DNA of 64,000 nucleotides from JAMXLO01 sp963719805 (GTDB taxonomy: Bacteria; Pseudomonadota; Alphaproteobacteria; Acetobacterales; Acetobacteraceae). Shown here piece by piece: positions 18,481 to 27,405 of the stretch (the stretch's first letter is position 1; each line of letters opens with the position of its first letter). Position numbers and translations under genes: made by a program. The stretch lies in the NCBI GenBank assembly GCA_963719805.1, contig CAVRDF010000007.1, forward strand, positions 558,001 to 622,000, in the 5' to 3' direction. Below the pieces are notes generated by a model that ran no database searches, had not been told where the DNA came from, and worked only from the letters and a program-made list of their open reading frames with translations.

Positions 18481-20088
18481 TCATTCCTTATCCAGCCAGA
18501 TCGTCGCCAGGTCCTGATTGACATAGTGGCTCGGGCCGATCTTCCAGCCATGCATATACGACCGCTCGGGCAGCAGGCGGTTCCACCACAGCATCGGCCA
18601 CTCATAGGCCATGGTATCGACCACTCGCGTCTCATACTGCCGCATATACATCCGCTGCTGCGCCGGATCGGTCGTGTGCAGCATCTTCTCATACGTGTCG
18701 ATCAGCTCCTGGTCGTCATAGCCGCCGTAATTCTCCACGAACGCCTTCTTTGGTAGATACTTCTGTGTATCCATCACCGGATTGACCACGCCGTTGCAGT
18801 TCGCCTCCACCACAACGTCAAAGTTGCCGGTCCGCATCGCCTCGAACCACGGTCCCGTCGGCACCACCTTCTGCGTCACGTGCACGCCAATCTTGCTCCA
18901 CTCGTCCACCACCCAGGTGCCGACATATTTGTACGGCTGGTCGACGTTGCGGTTCAGCATCTCGAAGCTCAGGTTCGTCTGCCCGGCCTCCTGCAGCAGC
19001 CGCTTGGCTTCAGCGCGCGACTTGTCGATGTCGGGCCAGAAGCCGGCCATCTTCTGGAGCTCCTCCTTGGTCACCGCCAACGGCGAACCGGGAAACACAA
19101 TGCCGCCCACCGTCTTCACGTCGGCGATCTTCGAAAGCGCCGGCGCGCCATGCCACTGGTCGATCGCCAGCAGCAGCGCCTTGCGCACCCGCACATCGTC
19201 GAACGGCTTCTTCTTCGAGTTCGGCGTGATCAGGTTGCCGCAGTTCCAGTCGCTCTCCTGCACGGTGACCTTGTCACCGAGCTGCTGCTTGAGCTGATCG
19301 ATCGCCGCGGGCGGCAGTCCACGGAATTCCGTCGTCGCCCGATCGGCACGGATCGCATCGGTGCGCACCACTTGCTTGTCGGCAAAAATACCGATGAAGC
19401 CATCGAGATACGGCAACGGCTGGTGGTAGTAGTCAGGATTGCGCTCGCCCTTGATCGATTGGCCCAGGTCATAACCCGCGAACTTGAAGGGCCCGCTGCC
19501 GAAAATGTTCTTCTCGTAATAGTGCGGGTCTTTCGCCAGGATGTCCTTCTTGTATACATAGGCGTATGGATCAGCCAGCGCCGGCAGGAAGGTCAGCGTG
19601 GCAAACTTCAGCTTGAACACCACGGTGTGGGGATCCGGCACCGAGATGCTGTCGATCATCTGATACCAGTTGGCACGCGCGCTGTTGTAGCCGGGCGGCG
19701 GGTGGATGATGTGCTCCCAGCTCGCCGCCACGTCCTCCGCGGTCAGCGGCGAACCGTCATGCCACTTAACGCCATCGCGGATCTTGAATGTATAGGTCAG
19801 CCCATTGTCCGTCGGCGCCGGCATCTCGGTGCACAGATCGCAGACGAACTTGGTGACATTCGACGGATCGTTCGGATCAAGCCGGATCAGCACACTGTAG
19901 AACGGCGCCGTTGCATGCACTGTCGCATAGGTTGTCTCGCGATGACCATCAAAACTAGGAGGTGCATCGGCTGGGATCATATACGTCAGGATACCGCCGC
20001 GCTTCGGTGTCTCGCCGGCGGCTGCCGGCGCGACAGCGCCGGCCAAGGCGATGAAGCCAAGCGCCACCATTCGCAAGTCTGCTTTCAT
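18481..20088 (-). CDS. ABC transporter substrate-binding protein, family 5 (peptide/nickel type)
   Basis: A 535-residue periplasmic SBP_bac_5 protein. GGGAGG lies seven bases before the ATG and the signal peptide ends at APAAAG. The mature region begins PKRGGILTYMIPADAPPSFD. YTFKIRDGVKWHDGSPLTAEDV is the signature-like segment, and GSGPFKFAGYDLGQ and VRKALLLAIDQ are typical. These proteins bind oligopeptides, opines, sugars or metal chelates. No DppBCDF-type partners are adjacent. It is transcribed divergently from the PEP-CTERM gene at 20302. Confidence 0.93.
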   Translation of the reverse strand: MKADLRMVALGFIALAGAVAPAAAGETPKRGGILTYMIPADAPPSFDGHRETTYATVHATAPFYSVLIRLDPNDPSNVTKFVCDLCTEMPAPTDNGLTYTFKIRDGVKWHDGSPLTAEDVAASWEHIIHPPPGYNSARANWYQMIDSISVPDPHTVVFKLKFATLTFLPALADPYAYVYKKDILAKDPHYYEKNIFGSGPFKFAGYDLGQSIKGERNPDYYHQPLPYLDGFIGIFADKQVVRTDAIRADRATTEFRGLPPAAIDQLKQQLGDKVTVQESDWNCGNLITPNSKKKPFDDVRVRKALLLAIDQWHGAPALSKIADVKTVGGIVFPGSPLAVTKEELQKMAGFWPDIDKSRAEAKRLLQEAGQTNLSFEMLNRNVDQPYKYVGTWVVDEWSKIGVHVTQKVVPTGPWFEAMRTGNFDVVVEANCNGVVNPVMDTQKYLPKKAFVENYGGYDDQELIDTYEKMLHTTDPAQQRMYMRQYETRVVDTMAYEWPMLWWNRLLPERSYMHGWKIGPSHYVNQDLATIWLDKE

Positions 20089-20301
20089 TATAAGCCTCCC
20101 ATCCGCGCTTTTTTGATATTTGCCAGCTCGCCGCGGAGCGAATGCTTTTCTTGTACGCGGAGCACCGGTGGAAATCCAGCCGCCAGCGTGGCGCGTGTAA
20201 CGCTTTGTTGAGCGTCCTAGGTAACCGCAAGCTAAATGAACGATTACATTTCCTTCACCTGCTCTGCTAAACGGCGCGCAACCCGGTCGAGGAGGAAACG
20301 G

Positions 20302-21198
20302 ATGAAACTATCAATAGCGGCCGCTTCGCTAACCGCGGCGTTGCTCGGTCTCGCCAGCGCGGTACCGGCGTCAGCGGCACCAGCGCCGTTCTTCTTCAGC
20401 ACCGGCAGTCCGGATGGCAGGATCGCCACCGCGAGCAGGCCAGGCTCCGGAAGTTTCGAAATAGAGTCAGCCGACGACTTCTTCCTCAGCACTGCGACCA
20501 CGCTTACCAGTGCGACATTCACCGGACTGATCCCGGCCACCAGCTCGGTCACCAATGTGGTGCTCGAGATCTATCGCGTCTTCCCGAAGGATTCGGATAC
20601 CAGCCGCACGAGCGGCCCGCCGACGTTCAGCACGCCGAAGGTCCCCACTCGGGTGAATTCGCCGTCCGACGTAGCACTTGCATCGCGCAACTCACTCTCC
20701 GCCGGTGACCTGACGTTCGCCACGGCAGTGCTGTCTCCCGTCTTTACCGCCAACAACAGTGTGTCGCCTGGCGGTATTCATCCGCAGCCCGGGCAGACCA
20801 CCGGCGGCGATGGCCCTGTGACCAATGAGGAGGTGCAGTTCACCGTCACGCTCACCAAGCCGATCACTCTGCCTTCCGACCACTATTTCTTCGTGCCGCA
20901 GGTGGAGCTGGACAACGGAGACTTCCTGTGGCTGTCCGCTCCCAGGCCCATCGTCCCCCCCGGCACTTCGTTCCCGCCGGGCGTTACGGACCTGCAGAGC
21001 TGGACGCGTGATCAAGGCCTTGACCCGGATTGGCTGCGTATCGGTACGGACATCGTCGGTGGGACGACGCCCCCGACTTTCAACGCAGCCTTTTCGCTGA
21101 CCGGCACAGTCTTTACCCCCGAGCCTGACACCCTGGCGTTGTTGGGCTGCGGCCTGCTCGGCTTGGTCTTCCTGCGCCGTTCAAAGACAGAACGCTAA
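20302..21198 (+). CDS. PEP-CTERM sorting-domain exported protein
   Basis: 298 residues from ATG 20302, chosen because GAGGAGG lies about seven bases upstream. The signal peptide (AASLTAALLGLASAVPASA) is followed by a beta-rich domain with FEIESADDFFLSTATTLTSA, which resembles exported PEP-CTERM proteins of unknown function. The C-terminus TPEPDTLALLGCGLLGLVFLRR is a standard PEP-CTERM signal of PEP motif, hydrophobic helix and Arg pair. Such proteins are processed by exosortases and usually associate with exopolysaccharide. No exosortase gene is in this window. Confidence 0.9.
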   Translation: MKLSIAAASLTAALLGLASAVPASAAPAPFFFSTGSPDGRIATASRPGSGSFEIESADDFFLSTATTLTSATFTGLIPATSSVTNVVLEIYRVFPKDSDTSRTSGPPTFSTPKVPTRVNSPSDVALASRNSLSAGDLTFATAVLSPVFTANNSVSPGGIHPQPGQTTGGDGPVTNEEVQFTVTLTKPITLPSDHYFFVPQVELDNGDFLWLSAPRPIVPPGTSFPPGVTDLQSWTRDQGLDPDWLRIGTDIVGGTTPPTFNAAFSLTGTVFTPEPDTLALLGCGLLGLVFLRRSKTER

Positions 21199-21385
21199 CG
21201 CGAACCAAACCGGCGATCGTTATCTGGCGTCTGCGGCACCTCCCGCTGGTGCGCGCAGACGCCGGTGCGCCGCACTGCACTCGCAGGCCACCTCCCCTGT
21301 TCCGCTATTTGCTGTCGGTCACGCGCCGAAGGCAGTATGCGCCCTGCTAACGGGCCCGTAGTGACCGCCTGCACCGGGGAGCAAA

Positions 21386-22426
21386 ATGATCGATCGACGC
21401 CATCTGCTGACGGGCCTCGCCGGCGCCGGCTTGGCCCTCAGCGCCGCACCGCTCAGCGCACAGGAACACGACGCGCTGGTGGAAGGTGCCAGGAAGGAAG
21501 GCGCGTTCGGCTTCGCCACATCGGTCTCCGCCGCCGGCTTCCCGAAATTCATGGATGCGTTCAAGGCGAAATACCCGTTCCTTGATATCGCCAGCGGCTA
21601 CTATTCCGCCCCCACCGGCCGTGTATTGGCACGCGTCTATGCCGAGATGGATGCCGGCAACCTCAGCTTCGATGCACTGCACGTTGCCAACCTTGCGCCC
21701 TATCTGACCATGACGCGCAAGGGGCAGTTGCTAGACTATCATTCTCCACAACTCACGGTATATCCGCCCGCGGCGCACGGTGGTGACCTGTGGACCTATG
21801 CACGCGTGATCGGCGTGATCATGGCCTACAACAAGAATGTGCTGGCGCCCGACAAGGCGCCGAAGTCCTGGATGGATTTACTGAAGCCCGAGTTCAAGGG
21901 CCGCAAGCTGATCATCCAGGACGCTGCCGCTGGAACTGCGTTTAACCAGATGTACGTGCTGGAGAAACTGTTCGGCATCGACTTCATGCACAAATGGGCG
22001 GCGCAGCAGCCGATCGTCGTCGCCACGACACCACAACTGATCGACCTGCTGGTGCGTGGCGAGGCGCTGGTCGGCGCCACAGTCGATCACTTCCGCGCCT
22101 TCGAGCCGAACGCCGTGAAGGCCGGTATCGTCGGCGTCTATCCCACCGAAGGCATGCCGGTCGCCGCCGCGCCGATCGCCATCCTGAAGAACGCGCCGCA
22201 TCCCAACGCGGCCAAGCTGTTCATTGACTTTACCCTCTCGCGCGAAGGCAACACGCTGCTGGCGCACGAGATCTTCAGCGTCTATTCCAGCCGTCCGGAC
22301 GTTCCCACGCCCGAAGGCCAACTGCCATTCGACCAGACCAAGCCGCTGTTCCCACAGGACCTCGACGCCTACGAAAAGGCCGCCGACAACTTCCCGGAAC
22401 ACTTCGACTCAATCTTCAAGAGCTGA
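21386..22426 (+). CDS. ABC transporter substrate-binding protein, ferric/AfuA-FbpA type
   Basis: 346 residues; GGGGAG stands four bases before the ATG. The N-terminus combines an Arg pair (DRRHLLTG) with a hydrophobic stretch ending PLSAQ, so export could be Sec or Tat. VEGARKEGAFGFATSVSAAGFPKFMDAF is the usual opening of the iron/polyamine-type solute-binding group, and LLKPEFKGRKLIIQD is also typical. It is the first gene of an importer operon with the permease (22449) and ATPase (24115). The ligand may be ferric iron, a phosphonate or a small organic acid; sequence alone does not decide. Confidence 0.88.
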   Translation: MIDRRHLLTGLAGAGLALSAAPLSAQEHDALVEGARKEGAFGFATSVSAAGFPKFMDAFKAKYPFLDIASGYYSAPTGRVLARVYAEMDAGNLSFDALHVANLAPYLTMTRKGQLLDYHSPQLTVYPPAAHGGDLWTYARVIGVIMAYNKNVLAPDKAPKSWMDLLKPEFKGRKLIIQDAAAGTAFNQMYVLEKLFGIDFMHKWAAQQPIVVATTPQLIDLLVRGEALVGATVDHFRAFEPNAVKAGIVGVYPTEGMPVAAAPIAILKNAPHPNAAKLFIDFTLSREGNTLLAHEIFSVYSSRPDVPTPEGQLPFDQTKPLFPQDLDAYEKAADNFPEHFDSIFKS

Positions 22427-22448
22427 ATTGACACAGCGCGCCGGCACA

Positions 22449-24118
22449 ATGGCGGGACGCGCACCACTCGTCTCCGCCGAGACAACCGTGACCGCATCGC
22501 TCGGTGCGCTGGTGTCGATCCTCGTGCTGGTGCCGCTGGTCATGGTGGTGTTCGGTGCCGCGCGCAACGCCGGCACATTCAGCTTCGCACCACTGCTCAC
22601 CGGTACTGGGCTCCACCACGGTGATCGCCAACACGCTGCTGGTCGGTATCGGCGCCACGGTGATCGCGGTGACAATCGGCGCGGCGCTCGCGCTGATGTT
22701 GGCGCGCATCCGCACGCCGGGCCGCGCACTGCTGTCGCGGCTGGTCACGCTGCCGCTCTACATCACGCCACTGCTCACCGCGATCGCCTGGTCGTGGCTC
22801 GGGTCACCGCGCGGCGGACTGATCAACCTGGCGGCGCGCGCGCTATTCGGTATCGACAGCCTGATCAACCTGCACACCGCCGGCGGCGTGGTATTCGTCG
22901 CCGCGCTGTCCTATGTGCCGCTGCCGTTCCTGCTCATCGGCGCCGCATTGCGCAACATGGATCCCTCGCTCGAGGAAAGCGCACGCGTGCATGGCGCGTC
23001 CGTGCTCGCATCGTTGCGACGCGTCACCCTGCCGCTGGTGCTGCCGGCGATGCTGGGCAGCGGGCTGCTGGTGTTCGTGCAGGCGATGGGATTGTTCAGC
23101 GTACCGGCGGTGCTCGGCATGCCAGGCGGCTTCCAGGTCGCCGGCACCGAAATCTATCGCCTGCTCAACAACTACCCGCCGCGCGTCAGCCAGGCGGCGG
23201 CGTGGGGCTTGTTGCTGCTGGTCGTCACCGCCGCGCTGGTCTGGCTGCAATCCATGGTGCTGCGCCGGAGGTCCTACGTCACGGTCACCGGTAAGGCGTT
23301 CCGCCCGCGCCTGCTGGAGGTCGGCCACACGCGCTGGCTGCTCGCCGTGCTGGCGTGGGCCTATGTCGGCGCCGCGGTAGTGCTGCCTGTCGCGACGCTC
23401 GTATGGGCGGCACTGGTGCAGTTCATCACCATCGACCCGCACCTGATGCGCTTCGACCTCAGCCATTTCCGCTACGTGCTGTTCGAGTATCCCAAGACCT
23501 GGCTGGCGCTGGGCAACAGCGTGCTGCTCGGGGCGCTGGCTGCCACCTGCGTTTGCGCGCTGGGCCTGGCGGTGAGCTGGGTCGTGGTGCGCACCCGCGG
23601 CGCGATGCGTCCGGTGCTCGATCAGCTCAGCATGTTCCCCCTGGCGATGCCGTCGATGGTGCTGGCACTCGGCCTGCTGTGGGCCTATGTCGGGCTGAAA
23701 TGGCTGCCGATATACGGCACGATCTGGATCCTGCTGATCGCCTACGTGACGCACTATCTGCCGTTCGGTGTGCGCTCCGGCACCGCGGCTTTGCGCCAGC
23801 TGCACGCGGAACTCGAGGACGCGGCGCGCATGACCGGCGCCGAACTGGTCGAAGACCGTGCGTTACATTGTCTTCCCGTTGACGCGGCCGACACTGATCG
23901 CCACCTGGACGCTGTTATTCATCCTGGCGATGCAGGAGGTGAGTTCGTCGATCTTGCTCTACACCAGCCGCACCACTGTGCTGTCGGTCGCGGTGTTCGA
24001 TTTGTGGGAAGCCGGCAACGTCAACGCGCTCGCGGCACTCAGCGTGATCCAGTTGGCCATCACCTTCGCCGCATTGCTGCTGCTGTTCCGCACCGGCGAC
24101 CCCGAGGTCGTGGCATGA
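22449..24118 (+). pseudogene. FbpB-like double permease of the ferric-type importer, two frameshifts
   Basis: The permease is split over three frames. Part 1 starts at ATG 22449 (TTG 22428 possible) and runs to LLTGTG. Part 2 resumes at GSTTVIANTLLVG if one G is removed from 22608-22610. Part 3 resumes at NWSKTVRYIVFPL if one base is removed near 23839-23842, just inside the second EAA-type cytoplasmic motif (LEDAARMTGA). With both repairs it is 555 residues with about 12 membrane segments and two permease units, as expected for FbpB-type proteins. The stop overlaps the ATPase start (ATGA). Either two assembly errors or real inactivation. Confidence 0.85.
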
Positions 24119-25191
24119 CGCTGTCCTTCCTCTCCGTTGAATTGCTGGCGGTGAGCTACGGTCCGGTCAGCGCGGTGGATGGCGTGGACTTCCGCATCGA
24201 TCGAGGCGAGCACGTCACGCTGCTCGGCCCGTCAGGCTGCGGCAAGACAACCACATTACGTGCCATCGCCGGTTTGGAAATGCCAACCGGCGGACGCATC
24301 GTGATCGACGGCACCGTCGTCGCCGACGCTGCCGGCAATCGTCACCTTCCGCCGGAACGCCGCGGCCTGTCGATGGTGTTCCAGTCCTATGCGATCTGGC
24401 CGCACATGACGGTGTTCGACAATGTCGCGTTCGGCTTCCGCGTGCGCGGCATGGGCCGTACCGCCGCGCGTCCCGCGGTGGAACGGGCGCTGGCATTGGT
24501 CGATCTTGCCGACCTCGCCGATCGTCCGGCGACACGATTGTCCGGCGGCCAGCAGCAGCGCGTCGCATTGGCGCGTGCACTGGCATACGATTCCAAGATC
24601 GTGCTGCTGGACGAACCGTTATCGAACCTCGACGCGCAACTGCGCATAGCGATGCGCGCCGAGCTCGCCGACTTGCGCCGCCGTCTCGGTTTCACCGCGA
24701 TCTATGTGACGCACGACCAGGAAGAGGCCTTCGCGTTGTCTGACCGGATCATCGTGATGCGTGGCGGCCGGATCGAGCAGCAAGGCACGCCCGCCGAGAT
24801 CCACGCCGCGCCGCGAACGCGGTTCGTCGCTGGTTTCCTCGGCATGCGCAACATCATTCCTGCCGAGATCGCCAACATTGGCGCGGGCCAGGTGGAAGCC
24901 CGCCTTGCCCCCGGCATCGTATTGCGCGCCCGCGATCCGTGGCCGGACGGGACGCTGCCAAACGCTGCCGGCATCGGCTTCCGCCCGGTCGATGTACAAA
25001 TGGAACGTGACGGCGACGGATGCGCTGGGGTCATCACCCGTTCGCTGTACCTCGGTGACGTTGCGCACTACACCATCCGCTCCGGCCCGATCGAGATCAC
25101 CGCGCACGACCGTCCCCGCGCCGAGCTTGCCGAAGGCAGTGAAGTACATTGGTCCGTGCCGCCCGAGCATTGCCTTTTGCTGAGAGAGTAG
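24115..25191 (+). CDS. ABC transporter ATP-binding protein, ferric/polyamine type
   Basis: 358 residues beginning at ATG 24115 within the permease stop. Walker A is GPSGCGKTT, the Q-loop is MVFQSYAIWPHM, the signature is LSGGQQQR, and Walker B is IVLLDEPLSNLDAQLR with the H-loop in YVTHDQEEAF. A TOBE-like C-terminal domain follows. This is the FbpC/PotA subclass of importer ATPases. It energises uptake through the 22449 permease if that gene is functional. A longer apparent frame running in from the permease region is only an artefact of the permease frameshifts. Confidence 0.94.
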   Translation: MTLSFLSVELLAVSYGPVSAVDGVDFRIDRGEHVTLLGPSGCGKTTTLRAIAGLEMPTGGRIVIDGTVVADAAGNRHLPPERRGLSMVFQSYAIWPHMTVFDNVAFGFRVRGMGRTAARPAVERALALVDLADLADRPATRLSGGQQQRVALARALAYDSKIVLLDEPLSNLDAQLRIAMRAELADLRRRLGFTAIYVTHDQEEAFALSDRIIVMRGGRIEQQGTPAEIHAAPRTRFVAGFLGMRNIIPAEIANIGAGQVEARLAPGIVLRARDPWPDGTLPNAAGIGFRPVDVQMERDGDGCAGVITRSLYLGDVAHYTIRSGPIEITAHDRPRAELAEGSEVHWSVPPEHCLLLRE

Positions 25192-25204
25192 AAAATGAAT
25201 GGAC

Positions 25205-25265
25205 CGCGGATGCACACAGATCCACGCCGATGAATTCCATCAGCGTAAATCTTTGCGCATCCGCG
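25205..25265. repeat. long imperfect palindrome, copy A of the GCAGATGCACGCAGAT family
   Basis: Arms CGCGGATGCACACAGAT (25205-25221) and its near reverse complement (25249-25265) pair at 15 of 17 positions. An inner GATG/CATC stem extends the hairpin. The element lies between the ATPase stop and the AtuA gene start and resembles the copies at 42115 and 28361. Confidence 0.85.
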
Positions 25266-25288
25266 TTTTCAATAAAAGGATGTCTCAT

Positions 25289-26684
25289 ATGACTGCTACG
25301 CAGCCCACCGATCGTCGCCGCTCCAACCGCGGGCTACGCATCCTTTGCCCCAACGGCCATCTGGGCTTCGCCCCCACCAAGCTCGGCAGCTTCAACATCG
25401 GCGTCGCAGCCGAACCCGACATGATCGCCTGTGATTCCGGCAGTTGCGATTGTGGCCCGGTGCCGCTGGGTTCCGATACCTCCGTTAGCCCGATGGCCTG
25501 GCAGAAGCACGACATCGAGGCGATGCTGGTTGCCGCGCGCAAGAGCAAAGTACCGATGATGATCGGCTCGGCCGGCGATACCGGCACCAACAGCCGCGTC
25601 GATCGCTATATCGACCTGATCCACGATCTCGCCAAGGAACACGACATTCCAAAGTTCAAGCTCGGCTATTTCTATTCGGAACTCGATCGCGACACGGTGC
25701 GCCAAGCACATGAAGACCGATCCGGTGCGCGGCCTCGACAATCGCCACGATCTCACCGAAGCCGAACTCGATGCCACCGACCGTATCGTCGCAGTCGCCG
25801 GTGTGCATCCCTACATCAAGCTGCTCGACATGGGCGCCGACGTGATCATCGGCGGCCGCAGCAGCGACTGCGCGATCTTCGCGGCACCGGCGATCCGCAA
25901 CGGCTATCCGCCAGCGTTCGCCTATTTCTACGGTAAGATCCTGGAATGCGCTTCGTTTGCCGCCGAACCCTACGGCGCCAAGGAATCGATCATCGGCGAA
26001 ATCACCATGGAGGACGTGAAGGTCACCGCGATGCTGCCGGAGCAGCGCTGCACCATCGCCTCGGTCGCCGGTCACTCGATGTATGAACGCAGCAACCCGT
26101 ACTACGAGTACTTCCTTGGTGGCCACATCGACATGAGCGATTGCGTGTATGAGCAGTTCGACGAACGCACCACACGCGTTACCGGCCCTCGCTTCATCCC
26201 GGCGGAAGAGCTCCGCGTCAAGCTGGAAGGCTCCGGCAAGGTCGGTGAGCGCTATGTCGGCATGGTCGGCATACGCGACCCCTACACCATCGCGCGCATC
26301 GATGACGTCATCGGCTGGGCGAAGGCGCAGGTGCGCGAGCGCTTCGGTGACTCTGGATATACGTTAACATATACAGTATATGGCCGCGACGGCATCCTGG
26401 GCGAGATGGAGCCGTTACGTCACAAGCCGGGCCATGAGCTGTGCATCGTGGTGCAGGGTGTGGCGCCCACCAGGGCGATGGCCGAGGAACTGTGCATCAT
26501 CGGCACGCGGCAGATGTTCTATGCGCGGCTGCCGGACGTGAAGGGCACCGCCGGCGGCGTGGCCTTCATGCTGGACGAGATGATGCCGGCAAGTGCCGCG
26601 TATCGCTGGACGATGAACCATACGATGCGGGTGAACGATCCGATGGAGCTGTTCCCGTGTCACATGATCGAGGCAGGAGGCTAG
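25289..26684 (+). pseudogene. AtuA/DUF1446-family protein, one frameshift
   Basis: The ATG at 25289 has AAAGGA eight bases upstream. The first half (LRILCPNGHLGFAPTKLGSF, then MMIGSAGDTGTNSRVD) and second half (HPYIKLLDMGADVIIGGRSSD) are in different frames. Deleting one base at 25702-25703 (CGCCAAG to CGCAAG) joins them as DTVRKHMKTDPVRG and gives 464 residues, a normal family length. Acyclic terpene utilisation AtuA and its relatives act in catabolism of branched or terpenoid-like acids, with no settled reaction. The DUF4387 gene follows after three bases, the usual arrangement for this family. The break may be an assembly error. Confidence 0.86.
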
Positions 26685-26687
26685 GCG

Positions 26688-27008
26688 ATGGGCACGCCGC
26701 TGGTCGATCTGGCAAAGACCATACGCAGCAAGAATGCCGGCGTCGACAAAGTTACCTTCGATGTCATCTTCGTGGATAGGTCGGCGTATGACCGTGTCCG
26801 CCGCAGTGGCGTGCTGAGCCGCGCGGCCGTCTGCAAGCTGTTCAATATCCCCAAGTCACGCATCAGCGACCACGTCGAATTCGATCCCGGCATGGCGATC
26901 AAGTTCACGCTGTATCGGCAACAACCAAGCGGCAGCGTCGGCGATCCCGACGTGTTCGGCAGCCAGCAATACGGTCCGCTGCTCGGCGTCGAGGTGCCCG
27001 CCGTCTGA
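26688..27008 (+). CDS. DUF4387 protein, AtuA partner
   Basis: A 106-residue intact protein whose core segments (LAKTIRSKNAGVDKVTFDVIF and FNIPKSRISDHVEFDPGMAIKFTLYR) match the DUF4387 family. Members are almost always found directly after, or fused to, AtuA/DUF1446 proteins, as here. The pair probably acts as one enzyme or complex. The reaction is not established. The gene is followed by a large palindrome at 27035-27113 that could end transcription from both sides. Confidence 0.88.
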   Translation: MGTPLVDLAKTIRSKNAGVDKVTFDVIFVDRSAYDRVRRSGVLSRAAVCKLFNIPKSRISDHVEFDPGMAIKFTLYRQQPSGSVGDPDVFGSQQYGPLLGVEVPAV

Positions 27009-27034
27009 GCGTCAAGCAGCGGATTGTTCACTCC

Positions 27035-27113
27035 GTCATTGCGAGGAACGCAGTGACGAAGCAATCCAGCCGCGACCCCTGGGTTGCTTCGTCACTGCGT
27101 TCCTCGCAATGAC
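27035..27113. repeat. 33-bp inverted repeat, probable bidirectional terminator
   Basis: Arms at 27035-27067 and 27081-27113 pair at 32 of 33 positions; the outer arm begins GTCATTGCGAGGAACGCAG. The element sits exactly between the convergent ends of the DUF4387 and GIY-YIG genes. The core sequence resembles a palindromic intergenic element seen in many proteobacteria. Confidence 0.88.
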
Positions 27114-27117
27114 AAAA

Positions 27118-27405
27118 TTAAAGCAGATCTTCGTATAGATCGCGCCACTGTGGGTTTTTTACTTCGATCAGTGCCAGTTTGTCCTTGCGCGAACGGCCCT
27201 TGATCTGCTTCTCGCGCGCGATGGCACCAGCCATGTCGTGATACTGCTCGTACCAGACGAGCAGCTTGCAGCCGTACCGAGATGTGAACCCTGGCACCGC
27301 TCCAGAGCGATGCTCCCAAACTCGGCGCACCAGATCTGACGTAACCCCAGTGTAGAGCGTGCCATTCCGCTGACTGGCGATGATGTAGACCGCCGGTCCA
27401 TTCAC
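27118..27405 (-). CDS. GIY-YIG domain nuclease (UPF0213/YhbQ-like)
   Basis: 95 residues from a GTG at 27405 that overlaps the kinase stop (GTGA). The motif pair is AVYIIASQRNGTLYTGVTSDL, followed by VRRVWEHRSG with the conserved Arg, and YEQYHDMAGAIAREKQIKG with the Glu of the active site. The last part is WRDLYEDL. This is a minimal single-domain GIY-YIG endonuclease. Its coupling to a sugar kinase gene is odd. The 33-bp palindrome just beyond its stop may be a relevant DNA structure, but that is speculation. Confidence 0.92.
   Translation of the reverse strand: MNGPAVYIIASQRNGTLYTGVTSDLVRRVWEHRSGAVPGFTSRYGCKLLVWYEQYHDMAGAIAREKQIKGRSRKDKLALIEVKNPQWRDLYEDLL

Noticed and set aside
22504..25191. 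An apparent 895-residue permease-ATPase fusion.
   Set aside because: The middle stretch after LVEDRALHC is out-of-frame noise. It arises only because two +1 shifts in the permease bring the frame in line with the ATPase gene. The ATPase has its own ATG at 24115.
14441..25703. Programmed +1 frameshifting as an explanation for the four broken frames.
   Set aside because: The sites share no slippery sequence or stop-codon context, and two occur in one permease. Independent insertion errors or mutations are simpler.
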